A stretch of 64,000 bases of DNA from Myxococcales bacterium. GTDB lineage: Bacteria; Myxococcota_A; UBA9042. Position 1 is the stretch's first letter, and the number at the start of each line of letters is the position of its first letter. A model generated the notes under the pieces. That model searched no databases. It had not been told where the DNA came from and worked only from the letters and a program-made list of their open reading frames with translations. This document shows positions 59,704-64,000 of the stretch, piece after piece. The DNA lies in contig CANLIC010000010.1 in the NCBI GenBank assembly GCA_947491025.1, positions 56,513-120,512 of the forward strand, given 5' to 3'. The translations under genes and the position numbers were made by a program.

Positions 59704-60666
59704 ATGAGCACCCCGAAGATCCTGGTCGCCGACAAGATCGCCAACGAGGGCGTCGACGTGTTTCGCCAAGCCGGTTTCGAGGTCGACGTCCAGGTCGGCC
59801 TGCAGCCCGACGCGCTCTGCGCCATCTTGCCGGCCTACGATGGGCTGGTCGTGCGCTCCTCGACGCAGGCCCGCGGCGACGCGTTCTGGGCCGCGGCGAC
59901 GCGCCTCAAGGTCATCGGCCGGGCCGGCGCCGGCGTCGACAACATCGACGTGCCAGCGGCCACCGCGCACGGCACGCTGGTCATGAACACGCCGGGCGGC
60001 AACAACAACGCGGTGGCCGAGCTGGTGCTGGGCATGACCCTGGCGCTGAGCCGCCACCTCGTGCGCGCCGACACCACGATGAAGGCCGGCCGCTGGGAGA
60101 AGGCGGCGCTGATGGGCGAGGAGATCGAGGGCAAGACCCTCGGCGTGCTCGGCCTGGGTGCCATCGGGCAGATCGTCGCGCGCAAGGCGGCGGCGCTCGG
60201 CATGAAGGTCATCGCGTATGACCCCGTGACCAGCGCCGAGGTCGCCGCCAGCGTCTCGGCCACGCTGCTGCCGCTCGAGGCCGTGTTGGCGGCGGCTGAC
60301 GTGTTGACGGTGCACGTGCCGCTCATCCCGCAGACCCGCAACCTGCTCGACGCCGCCGCCTTCGCGCGCTGCAAGCAGGGCGTCTGGCTCATCGACTGCG
60401 CCCGCGGCGGCATCGTCGACGAGCCGGCGTTGCTGGCCGCGCTGGAGTCGGGTCGCGTCGGCGCCGCGGCGCTCGACGTCTTCGCGGTCGAGCCGGTGCC
60501 CGCTGGCGACGCCCTGGTGGCGCACCCGAAGGTGCTCGCGACCCCGCACATCGGCGCCAGCACGCGCCAGGCGCAGGACAAGGTCGGGACGCAGATCGCC
60601 GAGCAGATGGTGGCGTACCTGCGCGACGGCGTGGTGCAGTTCGCCGTCAACTCGGTCGGCGGCTAG
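59704..60666 (+). CDS. serA: D-3-phosphoglycerate dehydrogenase, short form without regulatory domains
   Basis: The protein has 320 residues. ATG 59704 has AGGAG 8 nt upstream. The NAD-binding GLGAIGQIVARKA lies at residues 150-162 (G150, G152, G155). Catalytic residues are Arg234 (DCARGGIVDE), Glu263 and His282 (PHIGAST). RAGAGVDNIDVPAAT and PGGNNNAVAELVLGM are typical of serine-biosynthesis enzymes. It oxidises 3-phosphoglycerate to 3-phosphohydroxypyruvate, the first step of serine synthesis. It stops where the usual ~200-residue ASB/ACT domains would begin (AVNSVGG), so feedback by serine through ACT is not possible. A related 2-hydroxyacid dehydrogenase is an alternative. Confidence 0.86.
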   Translation: MSTPKILVADKIANEGVDVFRQAGFEVDVQVGLQPDALCAILPAYDGLVVRSSTQARGDAFWAAATRLKVIGRAGAGVDNIDVPAATAHGTLVMNTPGGNNNAVAELVLGMTLALSRHLVRADTTMKAGRWEKAALMGEEIEGKTLGVLGLGAIGQIVARKAAALGMKVIAYDPVTSAEVAASVSATLLPLEAVLAAADVLTVHVPLIPQTRNLLDAAAFARCKQGVWLIDCARGGIVDEPALLAALESGRVGAAALDVFAVEPVPAGDALVAHPKVLATPHIGASTRQAQDKVGTQIAEQMVAYLRDGVVQFAVNSVGG

Positions 60667-60812
60667 CCCGGCGGCATCGGAGGGTCGGCGCTTGCCCCGT
60701 CGCAGCGCTGCTGATCACGCGAGGGCAGTTGACTCGGGCGCATCGCGCAGCAAGTGCGGCGCAAGGGCCGCGCGCGGACGCCGAAAGGCCCGATGCCCGT
60801 GCTGGGAACCGA

Positions 60813-63800
60813 TCAGTTCGTCAGCGTCACCGGCAGGGCGACGAGGTTGTCGGTCTCGTCGAACTCGGCCAGCGCGTTGGTGTAGTCGACGACGAAGAGG
60901 ACGAAGCCCTTGCCTGGGGTGAGTGAGGTCGGGAAGGTCACCGAGGGCGGGAAGGGCCCGCCGCAACCGTAGAAGCACCACTTGCCTGGGACGGCGCCGG
61001 CGAACGGCACCCCCTCGATGACATTGTTGTTCGGCTGGTCCGTGCCGATCAGGGTGTCCGAAGCGTCGAGCTTGTCGTCCGTCGAGAAGACGATCTTGGC
61101 CCCCCACTTGGCGAGACCGGCGTGGCTGCCGTTGTTGATGCCGTCGAATTTGGTGGCGACTGGCGTGCCGAGCTTGATGGTCGTCGGCACCGTCGCGTTG
61201 CCGATCTTGTAGTTCGGCGCGTAGACCAGCGAGGTGATGCATTTCTTGTGGTTGTTGAGGTCGAGGTCCGCCACCTTCTTGTCGGGGTCGATGACGGCAC
61301 ACCACTGGTACGGGGTGAAGGGCTTGACGCCTGACACGGTCGTGCTGTCGGGCTTGAAGGTCGTGCTCTTGGTCTGCACGCCAACGCCGGCTGCGATCGA
61401 TGGGTGCTTCCAGTCAAAGGTCAGGTGCGGCGGCTGGCCTGCGCTCTCGAGGGTGCAGCGGACATCGAACTCCCCGGATGGCCCGTTGCCTTTCTGATTG
61501 CCGACGACGATCTCGCAGACGTTGTTCGCGCCGAAGACGATGCCCGACTTGAGCTGCCCACCGACGGAGGTGCTTGCTCCGGGCATCAAGCTTTGGGCCT
61601 CAAGATCCGGGCTGGCGGTGACGACGATGGGGAAACACTTCTCGTCATCGTCGGGCGACTGATTCCAGCTCGCCGGGCCGCTGAACGCGTAGCTCGAGCA
61701 CAGGAAGTAGTCGCCTGGGACCGTGTTCTTCGGGATTCCGAGGTTGTACTCCTTGATTTTGTCGCCCACCGGCATCGAGCCGCTCGGGCCCGCCAAGCTG
61801 ACGTCGCTGCTGTCGATCTTGGCGTCCTTGGACAGCTTGGTCAGGAACGACGCCGGGTACGAGGTCAGCGTGGCATCGGAGTAGATGAGGCCGTATTGCA
61901 GCGCCAAGACGTGCTGGTAGTTGACCTCCAGCTTGCTGCCGTCGATGGGCTTGTTGGCACCTTTGAGCTGCAATCCCAGGATCTTGGCGTGCGGCACATG
62001 GATGGCGATCGCCTGGCACACGGCGTTGTTGCTCAAGTCGGCGTCGGGATCGGAGCCGATGTAGCTGACATAGAAGCAGAAGTGGGTGTACTTCTGAATC
62101 TCGGGGATCGTCGTGTAGCCGATCGGCAACTTGAAGCTGCTGTTCTTGGGCGCCGTGGTGCTGATGCCTGTCGGCGAGAACGAGCTGAGATCGCTGACCT
62201 TCAGCTTGGTCCCGGCACCGCCGTTGAGGTCACCCTGGGTCGCGACCCAGAGCTGGACCGAGATGGTGCCAGAGGTCGTGGTCTTGCCGAGGTTGTTGAT
62301 CGCCAGCCCGACGCTCATGTTGCCGAAGCCGGTCAACGCATCCACCTTGGCCGGCAGGCCGGAGAGCTTGTTCGGCCAGAAGTCGGGCGGCCCGAGACAA
62401 CCCGGGACCTTGGCATTGCTGCACTTGGCGCCGACGCAGGTGTCGGTGGTGCAGTCGTTGGCGTCGTTGCAGTCCGCGTTGGCGCTGCAGGCCTTGCAGT
62501 TGGCCAGCGGGTCATGGACGCACTTGCCGCTGCCGTTGTCGCAGCTGTCGGCCGTGCAGGCGTTCTTGTCATCGCAGTCCTTCTGGGTCGCGGCGCAGGC
62601 GCCGGCCTTGCAGGCCTCGCTGGTGCAGGTCTGGCCATCGTCGCATGCGCCGGTGTTGTGTGCGGCCTTGCAACCAGCCACCTTGTCGCAGCTGTCGTCG
62701 GTGCAGACGTTGGCGTCGTCGCAGACCTTTGGCTTGCCGCCGGCGCAGGCACCGTCCTTGCAGGCGTCGCCCTCGGTGCAGGCGTCGCCATCGTCGCAGG
62801 TCTCGACGTTGTTGACGTTCTTGCAGCCGGTGGCCTTGTCGCAGCTGTCGTCGGTGCAGACCTTGCCGTCGTCGCAGCCCTTCGTGACATTGGCGCAGTT
62901 GCCGTCCTTGCAGGTGTCGGTGGTGCAGGCGTCGCTGTCGTCGCAGGCCTTGGGCGTACCGGCGCAGCCGCCGTCCTTGCAGGCCTCGCCCGTGGTACAG
63001 GCGTCGCCGTCATCGCAAGCGGCCGTGTTGTTGGCGTTCTTGCAGCCGGAGGTCTTGTCGCAGCTGTCGTCGGTGCAGACCTTGCCGTCGTCGCAGGATT
63101 TGGCCGCGCCGGCGCCGCACGCGCCGTCTTTGCAGGCGTCGCCTTCGGTGCAGGCGTCGCCGTCGTCGCAGGCCGCCGTGTTGTTGGCGTTCTTGCAGCC
63201 GGTGGCCTTGTCGCAGCTGTCGTCGGTGCAGGCCTTGCCGTCGTCGCAGGCCACGGCCGCGCCGGCGCAGAGGCCGCTCTTGCACGCGTCGGCGCTGGTG
63301 CAGGCGTCGCCGTCGTCGCAGGCGCCGCCGTCGTTGCCCGCGTCGTGCTGGCACTGGACCTTGCCGTCCTTGGCGCCGCAGCTGTCGGTGGTGCAGGCGC
63401 TGCCGTCGTCGCAGAGGCCGACCGTATCGTCGGTTTTGCCGTCGCAGTTGTTGTCCAGGCCGTCGCAGACCTCCGTCGGTGGCGCAGTTGGGGTGCAAGT
63501 TGGGCCGCTGTCCGTCGGTGCCGCGTCGTCGGTGCCGGCCGCGTCGCTGCTGGCGTCATCGGTGCCGCTGCTTGCGTCGTCGGTGCCTGAGGCATCGGTG
63601 CCGCTGACGGCGTCGTCGGTGCCTGTTGCGTCGGTGCCGCTGACGGCGTCCTCGGTGCCGGAGGTCTCCGTGCCGCTCACCGCGTCGTCGGTGCTGCTGG
63701 CGTCGTCGGTGCCGCTGGTGTCGTTTGCGCCACCGCTGTCCAGTGCGGCGTCGGCTGCGCCGTCAGCGGTCGCGCCGCCGCCAGCTCCTGCCGCTCCATC

Positions 63801-63836
63801 GTTGCCGGCTTCGTCGCTGCACGCCGCGACCGCCAT
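60813..63836 (-). CDS. Cys-rich repeat lipoprotein with CARDB-like C-terminal domains (start unresolved)
   Basis: From ATG 63836 it has 1007 residues, but that ATG is too close to the lipid Cys (MAVAACSDEAG). In frame upstream the DNA encodes hydrophobic LLALGLL to a TAG stop near 63894, yet no ATG, GTG or TTG lies there. Residues ~10-115 are a Gly/Ser/Thr/Asp linker. One MopE-type motif (VCDGLDNNCDGKTDD) is followed by about twelve CDDGxxCT modules to residue ~480. The C-terminal half holds two or three CARDB-like beta-sandwich domains (SVGLAINNLGKTTTSGTI, CFYVSYIGSDPDADLSNN). It is probably a surface lipoprotein; ligand unknown. A frameshift or unusual start is possible. Confidence 0.8.
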   Translation of the reverse strand: MAVAACSDEAGNDGAAGAGGGATADGAADAALDSGGANDTSGTDDASSTDDAVSGTETSGTEDAVSGTDATGTDDAVSGTDASGTDDASSGTDDASSDAAGTDDAAPTDSGPTCTPTAPPTEVCDGLDNNCDGKTDDTVGLCDDGSACTTDSCGAKDGKVQCQHDAGNDGGACDDGDACTSADACKSGLCAGAAVACDDGKACTDDSCDKATGCKNANNTAACDDGDACTEGDACKDGACGAGAAKSCDDGKVCTDDSCDKTSGCKNANNTAACDDGDACTTGEACKDGGCAGTPKACDDSDACTTDTCKDGNCANVTKGCDDGKVCTDDSCDKATGCKNVNNVETCDDGDACTEGDACKDGACAGGKPKVCDDANVCTDDSCDKVAGCKAAHNTGACDDGQTCTSEACKAGACAATQKDCDDKNACTADSCDNGSGKCVHDPLANCKACSANADCNDANDCTTDTCVGAKCSNAKVPGCLGPPDFWPNKLSGLPAKVDALTGFGNMSVGLAINNLGKTTTSGTISVQLWVATQGDLNGGAGTKLKVSDLSSFSPTGISTTAPKNSSFKLPIGYTTIPEIQKYTHFCFYVSYIGSDPDADLSNNAVCQAIAIHVPHAKILGLQLKGANKPIDGSKLEVNYQHVLALQYGLIYSDATLTSYPASFLTKLSKDAKIDSSDVSLAGPSGSMPVGDKIKEYNLGIPKNTVPGDYFLCSSYAFSGPASWNQSPDDDEKCFPIVVTASPDLEAQSLMPGASTSVGGQLKSGIVFGANNVCEIVVGNQKGNGPSGEFDVRCTLESAGQPPHLTFDWKHPSIAAGVGVQTKSTTFKPDSTTVSGVKPFTPYQWCAVIDPDKKVADLDLNNHKKCITSLVYAPNYKIGNATVPTTIKLGTPVATKFDGINNGSHAGLAKWGAKIVFSTDDKLDASDTLIGTDQPNNNVIEGVPFAGAVPGKWCFYGCGGPFPPSVTFPTSLTPGKGFVLFVVDYTNALAEFDETDNLVALPVTLTN
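63559..63702 (+). repeat. Four tandem 36-bp units in the lipoprotein linker
   Basis: Copies lie at 63559-63594, 63595-63630, 63631-63666 and 63667-63702. Each begins TCGGTGCCGCT or a near match and encodes, on the minus strand, a 12-residue Ser/Gly/Thr/Asp unit. Copy number is likely to vary between strains. Confidence 0.8.
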
Positions 63837-64000
63837 CAGGAGGCCCAGCGCCAGCAGACCTGACTCAAAGTCGAAAGTTGCGCAAACGTTGAGCTAGGAT
63901 CGACGAATGCCGTCTCGCAGGCGATGCTGGCCTTGCGACAACCCCGCGTCCGGTACACCCGGGCGCCTACGGGACGGCGATGACGACGTTGATGCAGAAC
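63837..64000. other. Right edge: lipoprotein upstream region, no complete gene
   Basis: No complete gene is visible. On the minus strand an open frame from the window edge ends at a TAG at 63969-63967 after 10 residues (FCINVVIAVP) and could be the 3' end of a gene beyond the window, but this is too short to call. Confidence 0.4.

Noticed and set aside
62400..63480. Regularly spaced short repeats resembling a CRISPR array
   Set aside because: The repeats are in frame, encode CDDGxxCT modules, and the stretches between are also repeats, not unique spacers.
61404..63897. Two plus-strand open frames (728 and 588 codons) over the CARDB lipoprotein
   Set aside because: Both are periodic mirror images of the CDDGxxCT coding repeat in other frames.
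63907..64000. Plus-strand open frame from ATG 63907 to the window edge
   Set aside because: Only about 31 codons, no ribosome site and no recognisable sequence; cannot be supported.

Overview
The window is very GC-rich DNA from a Gram-negative bacterium. The most likely source is a myxobacterium-like lineage (Myxococcota, formerly Deltaproteobacteria). This placement is inferred from gene content, not from a marker gene: several giant Cys/Asp-rich lipoproteins (MopE-type and CDDGxxCT repeats), NHL propellers, long overlapping gene chains and GTG/TTG starts. I saw no rRNA, tRNA, insertion sequence, prophage or CRISPR array. Because of the GC content, most long open frames on the opposite strand are artefacts.

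Layout. Positions 1-1481 hold the 3' part of a NodU/TobZ-type carbamoyltransferase and its small DUF5989 partner. Positions 1562-11876 hold two divergent secreted lipoproteins. One has 2738 residues, with Cys-rich modules, four NHL propeller blocks and a fibrinogen-like end. The other carries a convincing somatomedin-B domain. Positions 11894-20767 are mostly housekeeping or poorly known genes: an NSUN/RsmB-type RNA methyltransferase, a polytopic membrane protein, a TVP38/VTT protein, trpS, a small lipoprotein, a COG3146 acyltransferase and an odd Cys-cluster/methyltransferase fusion. Positions 20848-26949 encode a MopE-repeat lipoprotein with about 27 metal-binding-like motifs. lipA and a secreted von Willebrand A protein follow.

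The most coherent system is a Pel exopolysaccharide locus on the minus strand (29598-44362). In order of transcription it reads: hydrolase-only PelA-like lipoprotein, TPR part of PelB, separate outer-membrane barrel part, then pelD, pelE, pelF and pelG. Adjacent genes are joined by ATGA, GTGA or TGATG overlaps, apart from one 322-bp break before pelD. A GalE/PelX-like sugar epimerase lies beyond pelG. A plus-strand membrane-anchored protein of unknown function sits between them, and its 3' end overlaps pelG. No PelC-like lipoprotein and no PelA deacetylase are visible. PelD keeps the RxxD cyclic-di-GMP site. The 322-bp break holds a cluster of dyad sequences that may be operators.

The right third (44581-64000) carries an esterase lipoprotein, a four-gene set ending in maf and yggS, a TPR protein, an unknown anchored protein coupled to hemW, a YfhO-like membrane protein coupled to sthA, a secreted gluzincin, a short serA, and a fourth Cys-rich lipoprotein with CARDB-like domains whose start is unclear. 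Several intergenic regions share one promoter pattern: a TTG-type -35, about 17 bp, then a TACNNT-like -10.
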